Shown here: positions 26,021 through 35,107 of the stretch, in pieces
Layout: every line of letters starts with the position of its first letter
How positions within the stretch are numbered: position 1 is the stretch's first letter
Assembly: GCA_963921245.4 (NCBI GenBank)
Contig: CAWUEY030000001.1
Coordinates: 2,666,001-2,730,000, forward strand
DNA length: 64,000 nt
Reading direction: 5' to 3'
DNA from: JABJGO01 sp963921245
Lineage (GTDB): Bacteria > Pseudomonadota > Alphaproteobacteria > Rhodospirillales > Casp-alpha2
The notes under the pieces: model-generated
Told to the model about the DNA's origin: nothing
What the model saw: the letters and a program-made list of their open reading frames with translations, nothing else
Database searches by the model: none
Position numbers and translations under genes: made by a program

Positions 26021-26407
26021 CTACTCAACTGCCTCTGCGCCATCACTGGACCAGTCCACACCGATGATCAGGCACCCCGTTTCGGTCCGGGAATTGTGAC
26101 AGGTTCCGCGATCATAGTGGACGAAATCGCCTTTTTTCAGGACACGGCCGTCGGGCTCGATCAATTCACCTTCCAAAATCAGGTAATCCTCATTGTGGCG
26201 GTGGGTATGCGGAATGGTTTCAGTGCCCGGCTCCATGCGGATGACATAGACCCCCATGTGCTTTCCGTCCCTGTTGTAGGTTACCGGCAGATAACTCATG
26301 TTCTCCTGTAGAGGGCCATCCATGTCATAGGGCAAAAATTCGGTTTCGTAGATGTTGGTAACAAAACGGGTATCGCCGTAATCCTTTGTCTCGTCGGACA
26401 TTGTCAT
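26021..26407 (-). CDS. Small cupin-domain protein
   Basis: A 128-residue single-domain cupin. The metal-binding motif 1 is seen in ETIPHTHRHNEDYLILEGEL, and motif 2 includes GDFVHYDRGTCHNSRT with the last His. Such cupins are small dioxygenases, isomerases or sensors; no substrate can be assigned. It is divergent from the tdm-tmm genes, with 178 bp between starts holding an inverted repeat, so it may be co-regulated with them. ATG at 26407 has GAGATGA directly upstream; 26401 is an alternative start. Confidence 0.8.
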   Translation of the reverse strand: MTMSDETKDYGDTRFVTNIYETEFLPYDMDGPLQENMSYLPVTYNRDGKHMGVYVIRMEPGTETIPHTHRHNEDYLILEGELIEPDGRVLKKGDFVHYDRGTCHNSRTETGCLIIGVDWSSDGAEAVE

Positions 26408-26454
26408 TCATCTCTGTTGTTGTGGCGGCTATGGATTGGCTATTCTACAGACGT

Positions 26455-26468
26455 GACCAAAAATGGTC
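26455..26468. promoter_or_regulatory. Inverted repeat between cupin and tdm genes
   Basis: GACCA-AAAA-TGGTC is a perfect 5-bp dyad in the divergent 178-bp space between the cupin start (26407) and the tdm start (26586). It is placed where an operator for both would sit. No regulator gene is adjacent. The motif is short, so confidence is low. Confidence 0.35.
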
Positions 26469-26585
26469 CAAAGAAACTATTGTCGAAATCAGGCCGAACT
26501 CACTACAGTCACCGATAGAACCATAAAATGCGACCAGTGAAGGACGTGTTCTGGCTCTGGCGCTAAGAAGAGACAGGGTAGACCC

Positions 26586-28967
26586 ATGGACGCGGCGGCG
26601 GCCCCATTGGACTTAGATGGCAGAGCAGGCGGCAGAGAACGTGCAGCCTGGCCGGGCTGGCGGACGTTGCCCTTGGGCGTTGAACGCTACCGCATTCCTG
26701 GCGACGGGGCGCTAACCATTCGCGTTTCAGCCGGTGATATGCTCGCTGTGACCAATGTAGAGGGTGGACAGGTGTGCGAAATCGCCGCCTTCACAACCGA
26801 TTGGGAACCCCGGGCGGCGATGGTGAAACTGGAGTCTGGCGAAAACCGGAAATCCGCTGACCGGTTCCAACAGTGGCTGGAGAGTATGGGCGCGGGCTCA
26901 CCGGTCTACGACGCTCTTTCCAATCACAGGATTTCCCTGGATCAGATGACCACCATCGACCTTTTTAGTGCCGATGCTCCCTGGGGTCATACGGTTGAGG
27001 GGAAATGCCATGAAGATGGACAACTCGTTTTCGTCACGGCAACACCGCCAATGCTGGTGGATGAGCAGAACCCGCCCACCGATATCGAGATCATGGTCAC
27101 CAGGGCCAATCCAGGGCCCGTCCCGGGAGCCGTTTTACCCGAGCCACTTGGCAATCCCAGGCTGGATATCCGAATTGATCGAGCCACCGCCCAATCCTAC
27201 GAGGTCAAGGCCGGCGAATACATCCAGATTATTGACGTTCAGGGACAACAATGCTCTGACCTGCAGACATTCACGCTCACCGGGCTAGACAAAGGAATCG
27301 AGCGGTGTCTCGACGTGACAACGACGCGAACACTCATGGGGCAGGGTTATCCCGGTCCTGGCGTTCGCGCGAAGTACTATGACCAGGACATGCAGCCCCT
27401 GATCGAGATTGTTCAAGATAACTGCATGCGTCATGATGCCTTTGGCCTCGCCTGTACGGCAAAGTACTACGACGACATGGGTTATCCCGGACACGTCAAC
27501 TGTTCGGAGAACTTCAATAATGCCCTGTCCCGCTATCCTATCGCGCCGCGCGTTGGATGGATGGCCATGAATTTTTTCTATAACACCGGCATTGATGACG
27601 CGAACCAGTTCTTCCTGGATGAACCGTGGTCGCGACCGGGCGACCATGTTCTTTTACGTGCTCTCACAGACATGGTGTGTGTGTCGTCGGCGTGCCCTTG
27701 CGATATTGATGCGGCCAATGCCTGGAATCCCACGGACATTCATGTCCGTACCTATTCTCCCGATGAGACCTTCAGCCGGTCTATCGGTTACCGAAAACAA
27801 CCTGACTCGGATGCTGCCATGACAAAGGAAACCGGATTCCACGCCCGTACGTCCGAACTAACCCGCGATTATGGGGAATACAACGGCTACTGGCTACCTA
27901 ACACGTACACCAATCATGGGGCGGTTGCCGAATACTGGGCCGCCCGCGAGAAATGCATCGTTATGGACCTTACCCCCCTTCGCAAGTTCGAGGTTGTCGG
28001 CCCCGATGCCGAAGCGCTGTTACAATATTGCCTTACACGCAATGTCCGCCGCATGGCCAACAATCATGTTGTCTATACCGCCATGTGTTATGAAACCGGG
28101 ACCATGGTCGATGACGGCACGTTGTTCCGGTTGGGGCCGGATAACTTTCGATGGATCGGCGGTAGTGACTATGGTGGGGAATGGCTCCGCGAGAAAGCTG
28201 ATGAATTGGGTTTGCCTCATGTGCGTGTGAGATCTTCAACGGATCAGTTGCATAATCTGGCCATTCAGGGTCCCCTCAGCCGGGATGTGCTGAAGCAGAT
28301 CATCTGGACGCCACCAACCCAACCCAACATGGAGGAAATGGCATGGTTCCGGTTTGCCGTCGCCCGCATCGGCGACTTTGATGGAATTCCCATTATCGTC
28401 TCACGCACAGGTTACTCCGGTGAGCTTGGTTATGAGATTTTCTGTCACCCCAAGGATGCCCCGGCGGTCTGGGACGCGGTTTGGGAGGCAGGGCAGCCCC
28501 ACGGCATGCTGCCCCTGGGGTTGGAAGCGCTTGATATGCTGCGTATTGAATCAGGTCTGATCTTTGCAGGTTATGAATTTGACGACCAGACGGACCCCTT
28601 TGAAGCGGGTATCGGTTTCACCGTACCGCTCAACTCCAAGAACGAAAATTTCTGCGGGCGCGACTCTCTGATGAAACGGAAAGAAACTCCGCAGCGTAAA
28701 CTGGTCGGCCTTGAACTGGTCGGGGATGAACCGGCGGCGCACGGCGATTGTGTACATATCGGCCGACCACAGGTCGGGGTCGTGACAAGTGGTATGCGCT
28801 CACCCATACTGAAAAAGAACATCGCACTGTGCAGGATGGCCGTGGAACACGCGGAACCGGGCACAGAAGTTGAGGTCGGAAAACTGGATGGGCACAGTAA
28901 ACGCCTGCCGGCGACGGTGGTTCCCTTCCCGTTCTACGACCCGCAAAAAGAACGGCCAAGATCCTAA
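26586..28967 (+). CDS. tdm: Trimethylamine N-oxide demethylase (DUF1989-GcvT fusion)
   Basis: A 793-residue two-domain enzyme. Residues about 35-400 are a DUF1989 (urea-carboxylase-associated) module with YRIPGDGALTIRVSAGD and a Cys-rich site, VCVSSACPCDIDAANAW (C365, C370, C372). Residues about 420-793 are a GcvT-like folate-binding domain with LGLEALDMLRIESGL and VTSGMRSPILKKNIAL. Established knowledge: Tdm has this architecture, uses zinc, and splits TMAO to dimethylamine and formaldehyde, the latter captured on tetrahydrofolate. The tmm gene follows 44 bp later, which strongly supports the call over a generic aminomethyltransferase. Confidence 0.88.
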   Translation: MDAAAAPLDLDGRAGGRERAAWPGWRTLPLGVERYRIPGDGALTIRVSAGDMLAVTNVEGGQVCEIAAFTTDWEPRAAMVKLESGENRKSADRFQQWLESMGAGSPVYDALSNHRISLDQMTTIDLFSADAPWGHTVEGKCHEDGQLVFVTATPPMLVDEQNPPTDIEIMVTRANPGPVPGAVLPEPLGNPRLDIRIDRATAQSYEVKAGEYIQIIDVQGQQCSDLQTFTLTGLDKGIERCLDVTTTRTLMGQGYPGPGVRAKYYDQDMQPLIEIVQDNCMRHDAFGLACTAKYYDDMGYPGHVNCSENFNNALSRYPIAPRVGWMAMNFFYNTGIDDANQFFLDEPWSRPGDHVLLRALTDMVCVSSACPCDIDAANAWNPTDIHVRTYSPDETFSRSIGYRKQPDSDAAMTKETGFHARTSELTRDYGEYNGYWLPNTYTNHGAVAEYWAAREKCIVMDLTPLRKFEVVGPDAEALLQYCLTRNVRRMANNHVVYTAMCYETGTMVDDGTLFRLGPDNFRWIGGSDYGGEWLREKADELGLPHVRVRSSTDQLHNLAIQGPLSRDVLKQIIWTPPTQPNMEEMAWFRFAVARIGDFDGIPIIVSRTGYSGELGYEIFCHPKDAPAVWDAVWEAGQPHGMLPLGLEALDMLRIESGLIFAGYEFDDQTDPFEAGIGFTVPLNSKNENFCGRDSLMKRKETPQRKLVGLELVGDEPAAHGDCVHIGRPQVGVVTSGMRSPILKKNIALCRMAVEHAEPGTEVEVGKLDGHSKRLPATVVPFPFYDPQKERPRS

Positions 28968-29011
28968 CGGAAGCCACGGAATAAATTGATTGATCAAATA
29001 GGGAGACAATG

Positions 29012-30349
29012 ATGACAAGAGTAGCAGTACTTGGCGCCGGGCCATCTGGTCTGGCGCAATTACGGGCGTTCCAATCCGCCGCCCAGAAAGGCGCTGAAAT
29101 TCCGGAAATCGTCTGTTTTGAAAAACAGGATAACTGGGGCGGGCTGTGGAACTACACCTGGCGGACCGGTCTGGACCAGTACGGAGAGCCTGTTCACTGT
29201 TCCATGTACAGATACCTCTGGTCCAATGGCCCGAAAGAGGGGCTTGAGTTTGCCGACTACACTTTCGACGAGCATTTCGGTAAACAGATTGCTTCCTATC
29301 CACCACGCGCTGTGCTGTTTGACTATATCGAAGGCCGGGTAAAAAAGGCCGATGTTCGCAAATGGATCCGCTTCTCCACAGCGGTACGACATGTCACCTA
29401 CAGCGAGGAAACCGGTATGTTTACGGTTACCGTTCACGATCTGCCCGATGACCGGGAATATTCCGAAGAATTCGACAATGTCGTTGTTGCAACAGGTCAT
29501 TTCTCGACACCAAATGTACCGAAATTTGAGGGTTTTGAATCCTTTAACGGTCGTGTTCTTCATGCGCACGATTTCCGCGATGCGATGGAATTCAAGGATA
29601 AAAACATTCTGATTATCGGCACATCCTACTCGGCTGAAGACATCGGATCACAGTGTTGGAAATATGGCTGTAGGTCTGTGACGGTTTCTCACCGGACCGC
29701 GCCGATGGGATATGACTGGCCGGATAACTGGAAAGAGGTTCCGCTTTTACAGAAGGTTGAAAAAAACACGGCGACGTTCAAGGACGGCACAACAGCCGAT
29801 GTCGACGCGATTATCCTGTGCACAGGTTATATTCACCATTTTCCCTTTATGGCTGAAAACATGAAGCTGCGTACCGCCAACCGTCTTGCAACGGCAGACC
29901 TCTATAAAGGTGTTGTGTGGGTCGATAACCCGAAGCTGTTCTACCTGGGCATGCAGGACCAGTGGTACACCTTCAACATGTTTGATGCACAAGCTTGGTA
30001 CGCGCGCGATGTGATTATGGGTCGCATCGATGTGCCGGGAAGGGATGCCCGTGCCGCCGATGTGGTTGATCGTGTTGCCCGTGAAGATGCAGGTGAGGAT
30101 GATTACGATGCCATTCGTTACCAGGGTGACTATGTGAAGGAACTCATCGCCGAAACTGACTATCCCAGCTTCGATGTGGATGGTGCGAACGAAAAGTTCT
30201 TCGAATGGAAGAAATACAAGAAGAAGAACATTATGGAGTTCCGCAACTATTCACATGCCTCTGTGATGACGGGCAACGACTCTCCGCCTCACCACACGCC
30301 GTGGAAGGATTGTCTGGACGATTCCATGGAAGATTATCTGAGAGAATAA
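29012..30349 (+). CDS. tmm: Trimethylamine monooxygenase (flavin-containing)
   Basis: A 445-residue bacterial FMO that oxidises trimethylamine to TMAO with NADPH and O2. The FAD motif is [14 protein letters not shown], the FMO element is [13 protein letters not shown], and the NADPH motif is [26 protein letters not shown] and [13 protein letters not shown] are strongly characteristic of marine Tmm. ATG at 29012 lies 6 nt from GGGAG; the ATG at 29009 is too close to it. It follows tdm, so the pair converts TMA to dimethylamine. A rho-independent terminator follows at 30376. Confidence 0.93.
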   Translation: MTRVAVLGAGPSGLAQLRAFQSAAQKGAEIPEIVCFEKQDNWGGLWNYTWRTGLDQYGEPVHCSMYRYLWSNGPKEGLEFADYTFDEHFGKQIASYPPRAVLFDYIEGRVKKADVRKWIRFSTAVRHVTYSEETGMFTVTVHDLPDDREYSEEFDNVVVATGHFSTPNVPKFEGFESFNGRVLHAHDFRDAMEFKDKNILIIGTSYSAEDIGSQCWKYGCRSVTVSHRTAPMGYDWPDNWKEVPLLQKVEKNTATFKDGTTADVDAIILCTGYIHHFPFMAENMKLRTANRLATADLYKGVVWVDNPKLFYLGMQDQWYTFNMFDAQAWYARDVIMGRIDVPGRDARAADVVDRVAREDAGEDDYDAIRYQGDYVKELIAETDYPSFDVDGANEKFFEWKKYKKKNIMEFRNYSHASVMTGNDSPPHHTPWKDCLDDSMEDYLRE

Positions 30350-30375
30350 TTCAGATTTTCCCTGATTGCCGCAGG

Positions 30376-30411
30376 CGGCAGGGTGACCAGCCTGCCGTTT
30401 CTTCTTTTTTT
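30376..30411 (+). terminator. Rho-independent terminator after tmm, just before the ureohydrolase start
   Basis: CGGCAGG (30376-30382) pairs with CCTGCCG (30391-30397) around an 8-nt loop and is followed by TTTCTTCTTTTTTT. It ends 10 bp before the ATG of the ureohydrolase at 30422. It may end the tdm-tmm message or act as an attenuator for the next gene. Confidence 0.8.
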
Positions 30412-30421
30412 GGGTCAACAA

Positions 30422-31387
30422 ATGGCTAAAAACACTTATGACTCCGGGCGTCTGAACCTGCCTTTTGTGGGGCACTGCACCTTTGGCAAGCAACCTGCGT
30501 GTCTGGATTGGGACAACATCGCCGCGGACATCGCTGTTATGGGTGCGCCCTTTGATATGGGTACACAGTACCGGTCCGGGGCGCGGTTCGGTCCGCGGAG
30601 TGTCCGCGAGGCCTCGACCCTATTTTCCTTCGGTCATGGTGGTGCCTATGACTTTGAGGACGACGTTACCTACCTTCCTGTTGACCAGGTGCGCATGGTT
30701 GATATCGGTGACGCAGACATTATTCACACCGATACCATTAAAAGTCATGACAATATTGAGCTCGGCGTCCGCAAGATGTTGATATCCGGAGCCTTGCCGG
30801 TGGTCATTGGCGGCGATCATTCCGTCCACATTCCATGTATTCGGGCCTTCAACGACCAGGCCCCTGTTCATATTATTCATGTGGATGCCCATCTGGATTT
30901 CGTTGATGAGCGCCATGGTGTTCGCTACGGTCACGGGAATCCGCTCAGGCGGGCTTCAGAGATGAGCCATGTTACGGGCTTCACACAACTTGGCATCCGC
31001 AATGTGTCCTCGTCCAATCGCGATGACTACGAAGCGGCACGCGCTGCTGGTTCGACTATTTTATCTGTTCGGGATTGCCGAAAACTCGGTACGGAAGGCG
31101 TCTTGGCAAATATCCCCGATGGCGCTCGGTACTACCTGACTATCGATATCGACGGCTTTGACCCCTCCATCGCCCCAGGCACGGGCACGCCCAGTCATGG
31201 TGGCTTCCTGTATTACGAAGTCCTCGAAATTATGCAGGGTCTTGTCAGCAAAGGCGACGTGGTCGGGATGGATTTGGTGGAAGTTGCTCCAGACTATGAC
31301 CATACGGGAAACACGGCGTTTCTGGCGGCTCAATTGTTAATGAACATCCTGGGTTTTATCTTCCATGCCAAAGGAAAGTCCGCCTAG
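30422..31387 (+). CDS. Arginase/agmatinase-family ureohydrolase
   Basis: A 321-residue binuclear-metal hydrolase that releases urea from a guanidino compound. Metal ligands are in GGDHSVHIP, HVDAHLDFVD and TIDIDGFDPSIAPGTGTP. Agmatinase, guanidinobutyrase, or a nickel-dependent guanidine hydrolase are all possible; sequence alone does not decide. A nickel-type permease gene lies 5 kb upstream, a weak hint only. ATG at 30422 is used; a GTG at 30383 lies inside the terminator stem-loop and is unlikely. Its stop overlaps that of the convergent M81 gene. Confidence 0.88.
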   Translation: MAKNTYDSGRLNLPFVGHCTFGKQPACLDWDNIAADIAVMGAPFDMGTQYRSGARFGPRSVREASTLFSFGHGGAYDFEDDVTYLPVDQVRMVDIGDADIIHTDTIKSHDNIELGVRKMLISGALPVVIGGDHSVHIPCIRAFNDQAPVHIIHVDAHLDFVDERHGVRYGHGNPLRRASEMSHVTGFTQLGIRNVSSSNRDDYEAARAAGSTILSVRDCRKLGTEGVLANIPDGARYYLTIDIDGFDPSIAPGTGTPSHGGFLYYEVLEIMQGLVSKGDVVGMDLVEVAPDYDHTGNTAFLAAQLLMNILGFIFHAKGKSA

Positions 31388-32880
31388 GTAGCCAGCGTCA
31401 TATCCGGGTCCAGCGGATAGATCGGCCGGGTGACGTTTTTGAACGGAAACTGGCTGTAATCCGAACTACAAACACCTGGTCCCGCCACCATCAGGATATG
31501 CCTGGCAATGGATTCCAGCCCGGCTCGAAAATGCTGGCGGGATTTAACCAGCAAATACTTCTTTGCTGTGGGATCAATGCCCGCATGGGTAAAAAAGCCA
31601 ATATCAAAGAGTTCGGTTCGATCTTCGCTGACGATGATCTCTACCTGATCCGTTTCCAGAACCACTGAACGCCCGATACACATGGGCATTCCCGTCATCA
31701 TTGGGGCCGTGATGGTAAAAGTTCCGGCGGTCAGGGCTTTGACCCGACCACGGAGAACCAATGGTTTGGCCCGAATATCCATTTCCGGTGACGGTGTTCT
31801 TCCACCAATGCCAACCTCAACTTCGGCACCGACGCCCGCCTGCCACATGACCTCAACCGCTTCCGGGTCGGGGATTGGTGCAACAGCAATGTCACGCATG
31901 CCCGCCGCCAACGCGACACGTAAAACCTCCATATTGTCGTGATGGCCTCCCGCGCCACTATTGTCGCCATGATCGGCTAGGATCACCGGGCCGCCTTCCA
32001 GCGCCAATGCTCGGGCGATGGTTTTCTCCAGTGGCTCCGGATCAAAGACAAAATCCGCCCGGCGAGTCCAGGCCATCTCCGTTAACTCCCGAAGCAACCC
32101 CATGTGATTTTGATGATCCGATGTCCCCACGACTACGATACTCAACCCCGCCTGTGGTGCGTCGGCCAAAGGAAACCCACCAAATACTGATGCCGTCAAC
32201 ACGTCACCACTGGCTTCAGCCTCAATAGCCCGATCCATAATGCTCTTCATGGGCTCAAACGAGGGGCTGTGTCGGTTCATGTGGGTCAGCATCGGCAGGT
32301 ACGCCGAAACCAGTTCGCTTTTACAGCCACGTTCAAGAACGTGCATCAGAGCCTGCGCCGCCCGTTTGCCGGTTTCGTACATATCGATATGTGGATAGGT
32401 TCTGTATCCGGTTACGATTGTCGCCCGCTCATAGAATTCTCGTGACAGGTTGGCGTGAAAATCAAGTGCCACGGCAATTGGCGTATGGGGAGCTATCTCC
32501 CGGATCCGACGCAGCAATTCCGCTTCAGCATCCGGGTAACTGTCTGTTGTCATTGCGCCGTGTAGATCGAGCATGATGACATCACAACCTTCTGAGACGG
32601 CGGTACAAATCTTGTCGGACAAAACATCGAAAGCGGCATCCTCAACCGTTCCGCCAGGTTCTGCCCACGCCGCAACAGGAACCGACATTTCCCATCCCTG
32701 ATCATGGGCAAGATCGACAAAGGCGTTTATAGCCATATCAACACCGGATACGGCTTCTATTGCGGCGGCACCTTGCGGCGGTATTTCTGTCCCGAAAATC
32801 CTCGCAAAATGAGGCAACGTCGTTTTCCAAGGCGCAAATGTATTGGTTTCGTGCTGCATAAGTGCAATGACGCATTTCAT
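31384..32880 (-). CDS. M81 family metallopeptidase (MlrC/microcystinase-C-like)
   Basis: A 498-residue protein of the MlrC family. Hallmarks in order are HETNTFAPW near the start, MLDLHGAMTT, LDFHANLSREFY, YRTYPHIDMYETG and ADHGDNSGAGGHHDN. The His and Asp residues are probable zinc ligands. MlrC cleaves linear microcystin fragments, but most homologues in Proteobacteria have unknown small-peptide or amide substrates. It is convergent with the ureohydrolase (4-bp overlap), and 201 bp separate it from the fliX region. Confidence 0.85.
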   Translation of the reverse strand: MKCVIALMQHETNTFAPWKTTLPHFARIFGTEIPPQGAAAIEAVSGVDMAINAFVDLAHDQGWEMSVPVAAWAEPGGTVEDAAFDVLSDKICTAVSEGCDVIMLDLHGAMTTDSYPDAEAELLRRIREIAPHTPIAVALDFHANLSREFYERATIVTGYRTYPHIDMYETGKRAAQALMHVLERGCKSELVSAYLPMLTHMNRHSPSFEPMKSIMDRAIEAEASGDVLTASVFGGFPLADAPQAGLSIVVVGTSDHQNHMGLLRELTEMAWTRRADFVFDPEPLEKTIARALALEGGPVILADHGDNSGAGGHHDNMEVLRVALAAGMRDIAVAPIPDPEAVEVMWQAGVGAEVEVGIGGRTPSPEMDIRAKPLVLRGRVKALTAGTFTITAPMMTGMPMCIGRSVVLETDQVEIIVSEDRTELFDIGFFTHAGIDPTAKKYLLVKSRQHFRAGLESIARHILMVAGPGVCSSDYSQFPFKNVTRPIYPLDPDMTLAT

Positions 32881-33002
32881 GGTGACGGGTTCCTGTTCAG
32901 TCCATCACCCGTATGGTCGCCCAAAGCGCCCGGTCAGTCTAGCTTCCGTTACCCGATAACTCCCGTTCACGGCGACCGATGTAATCCAGCGGATTGTATG
33001 CA

Positions 33003-33038
33003 GGTTCTCTGACCCTACAGACCGCGGGTCAGCTTGGC
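33003..33038. repeat. 36-bp direct repeat, copy outside fliX
   Basis: A 36-bp sequence starting GGTTCTCTGACCCTACAGAC recurs exactly at 33070-33105, 67 bp away. The second copy contains the last codons and stop of fliX, so this copy is a duplicated fragment of the fliX 3' end. Confidence 0.7.
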
Positions 33039-33069
33039 CTCGCGGGTGATCAACCGCAACCGGTTTTCG

Positions 33070-33105
33070 GGTTCTCTGACCCTACAGACCGCGGGTCAGC
33101 TTGGC
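33070..33105. repeat. 36-bp direct repeat, copy including the fliX stop
   Basis: Partner of 33003-33038. It spans the fliX stop codon at 33082-33084. Apart from the other copy, nothing else is seen between 32881 and 33081. Confidence 0.7.
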
Positions 33106-33522
33106 GATTTCCACTTCGGAACGCAGCTCGATTTCATCAATGATTTCATTGAGGCGCGGGTCATCCACTTCCTGGCGTTTCTGGCGCATTTTCTGGGCAA
33201 GTTCAGCCAGCCGGTCTTTCGAGATAGAGCCCGTTAGAATGCCCAATCGAATGTCCTCCAATTGGTCCAGCAACTCGTCACCGTATCTGACCAGCAACCC
33301 TTTTGACCGACCATCGGTTGCGTCTCCGACTTCCTGTACCGAGATAATGCCGCCCACCGGCGCAATCCCCCCGACGCTGGCGGCGACACCAGCATCCGCG
33401 GTTTCCGGGACTTCGCGCAAACTGTCGGAAAAGGATGAATTTAACTCCGAAGTCCTGCGGGTTTTTCGGGCGGATGCAGGCCCCCTGCTCGCACCGACGT
33501 TCGTGACTTTGATATCGGACAT
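33082..33522 (-). CDS. fliX: Flagellar assembly regulator FliX
   Basis: A 146-residue protein with a Ser/Arg-rich N-terminus and a conserved C-terminal helical part: DELLDQLEDIRLGILTGSIS and NEIIDEIELRSEVEIAKLTR. FliX in Caulobacter couples early flagellar assembly to FlbD-driven sigma-54 transcription. This agrees with the sigma-54 promoters found upstream of flgE and flgI in this window. It is transcribed away from the flg genes. Confidence 0.85.
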   Translation of the reverse strand: MSDIKVTNVGASRGPASARKTRRTSELNSSFSDSLREVPETADAGVAASVGGIAPVGGIISVQEVGDATDGRSKGLLVRYGDELLDQLEDIRLGILTGSISKDRLAELAQKMRQKRQEVDDPRLNEIIDEIELRSEVEIAKLTRGL

Positions 33523-33713
33523 ATCTGTATCCTCAAACGGATGGATCAGACGAAAATCACCCTCGCCCGGTCCCTTTCATACAGTGTGCCCAATTCACGG
33601 CTCAAACGCCAGTCTGTTCCGATCCTTGCCCGAAGCCACCCGGTAAATCGACCGGGTCAGAAACGACCACGCCTGCCAAACCTCAAGTAAGTTTCTAAAA
33701 AATAAGATTGTAA

Positions 33714-33730
33714 TTGCAATTCATTCGCAA
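33714..33730. promoter_or_regulatory. Candidate Fur-type iron box upstream of the ABC ATPase gene
   Basis: TTGCAATTCATTCGCAA has TTGC/GCAA ends and a centre like AT-rich Fur boxes of Proteobacteria. It lies about 90 bp before the ATPase start at 33820, in a 297-bp gap that also holds the fliX promoter region. An iron-dependent repressor site fits the FbpC-like product, but the match is judged by eye. Confidence 0.4.
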
Positions 33731-33819
33731 TAACGATGGGGCGTTACAGCCAGGACACCCTGGGGGTTCGACCGGACTTGAGGCGATCCCGCCCCGAATG
33801 GATTTGAGAAAGCGGCATC

Positions 33820-34899
33820 ATGAGCGCACTTTCCATGGAGCATATCGTCCATACCTTTGATACCGGATCGGTGTTGAGGGATGTGTCTCTGCATATCGGG
33901 CACAGCGAGGTTTCCTGTTTGCTCGGCCCATCAGGCTGTGGAAAAACCACCCTGCTGCGGCTGGCTGCAGGTCTTGAAACCCTACAGCAGGGCAAAATTA
34001 CCATCGGTGATCGGATCGTTGCCGATACGATTTCGCCAGGTCCGCGGATCAATCTGCCGCCCGAGGGTCGAAACATTGCTTTGATGTTTCAGGACTTTGC
34101 CCTGTTCCCCCATTTGAGCGTGCGCGAAAATATCGACTTCGGGAGACGCACCACTCAAAATGGCCACAACACATGGGTTGAAAAGACCATGGAACGCATG
34201 GGAATGGCAGATTTCATGCACCGCTACCCGCATGAGCTTTCGGGCGGGCAGCAACAACGAGTGGCCCTCATCCGGGCGCTTGCTTCTGAGCCCAGCATTT
34301 TGTTGCTGGATGAACCGTTTTCTGGGCTGGATATCAACCGACGGGCACAGGTCCGTGAACAGACCCTGGAGCTTCTGAGGGAAACCGGGCATACGGCGCT
34401 CATGGTCACCCACGACCCGGAAGAAGCCATGTTCATGGCGGACCGCATTCTTGTGATGAATGAGGGTGTGATCGTTCAGAATGCGGCGGCGGGCGAGGTC
34501 TATACATCACCAGCCAGCGCATTTGTGGCGACTTTGTTTGGTGAAACCAATTGCTTGCCTGCGACCTGCACTGTATCCGGTCAGGTGGAAACACCGTTCG
34601 GGCCGTTGCAGGCGAGCGGCATGAAGCCGGGAGAAACGGGGCGTGTCATCGTTAGGGCGGACGCAATCCGGATCAACCAGGAAAAAGATAGAACCGATGG
34701 ATGCAAACCGGAGGGGACTTTGGTCGCCAGCTATCCAACGGGTCGTTCCACGGCCATCCGCGTATCTCTGAACAATGCACCACCCGGATTCCCGCTGTTA
34801 CACGCGCGCGTGCCGGGTGTATTTGTCTCCCAACCCGGCACCCGGCTTTCCCTGTCGCTCGACTCACAACAGGTGTTTGTGTTTCCCGACAGTTACTGA
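33820..34899 (+). CDS. ABC transporter ATP-binding protein, ferric-iron (FbpC) type
   Basis: A 359-residue ATPase. Walker A is GPSGCGKTT, the Q-loop FQDFALFPHLSV, the signature LSGGQQQRVALIRALA, Walker B ILLLDEPFSGLD, and the switch His is in MVTHDPEEAMF. The C-terminal roughly 120 residues are a TOBE-like regulatory domain, as in FbpC and PotA. No permease or binding-protein gene is next to it, so partners must be encoded elsewhere. A candidate iron box upstream favours ferric iron over polyamine or molybdate. It separates fliX from flgE. Confidence 0.88.
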   Translation: MSALSMEHIVHTFDTGSVLRDVSLHIGHSEVSCLLGPSGCGKTTLLRLAAGLETLQQGKITIGDRIVADTISPGPRINLPPEGRNIALMFQDFALFPHLSVRENIDFGRRTTQNGHNTWVEKTMERMGMADFMHRYPHELSGGQQQRVALIRALASEPSILLLDEPFSGLDINRRAQVREQTLELLRETGHTALMVTHDPEEAMFMADRILVMNEGVIVQNAAAGEVYTSPASAFVATLFGETNCLPATCTVSGQVETPFGPLQASGMKPGETGRVIVRADAIRINQEKDRTDGCKPEGTLVASYPTGRSTAIRVSLNNAPPGFPLLHARVPGVFVSQPGTRLSLSLDSQQVFVFPDSY

Positions 34900-35009
34900 C
34901 CCGGCAAGATTTTCTCCGCCCGCATCAATTATTGCCGTAACCGCCGGATTTCAGGACACGAAAAGTCTATAAATTGTTATAAATCAAATGCTTGTATAGG
35001 TGTAAAAAC

Positions 35010-35025
35010 TGGCACCGGATTTGCT
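35010..35025 (+). promoter_or_regulatory. Sigma-54 promoter of flgE
   Basis: TGGCACCGGATTTGCT has the -24 GG and -12 GC with exact 10-nt spacing (consensus TGGCAC-N5-TTGCW). It lies about 83 bp before the flgE start. RpoN control of hook genes is standard in FlbD/FliX-regulated alphaproteobacteria. Confidence 0.85.
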
Positions 35026-35107
35026 CGTCAGGGGATGACGGCGGGCACCTTTTGTAAGAATTGTCCGCGGTCCAAGGATCATGGGATTGAGTGATGGAGA
35101 GCCCTGA

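Noticed and set aside
30383..30421. GTG start at 30383 for the ureohydrolase
   Set aside because: It would place the start inside a rho-independent terminator loop; family N-termini fit the ATG at 30422.
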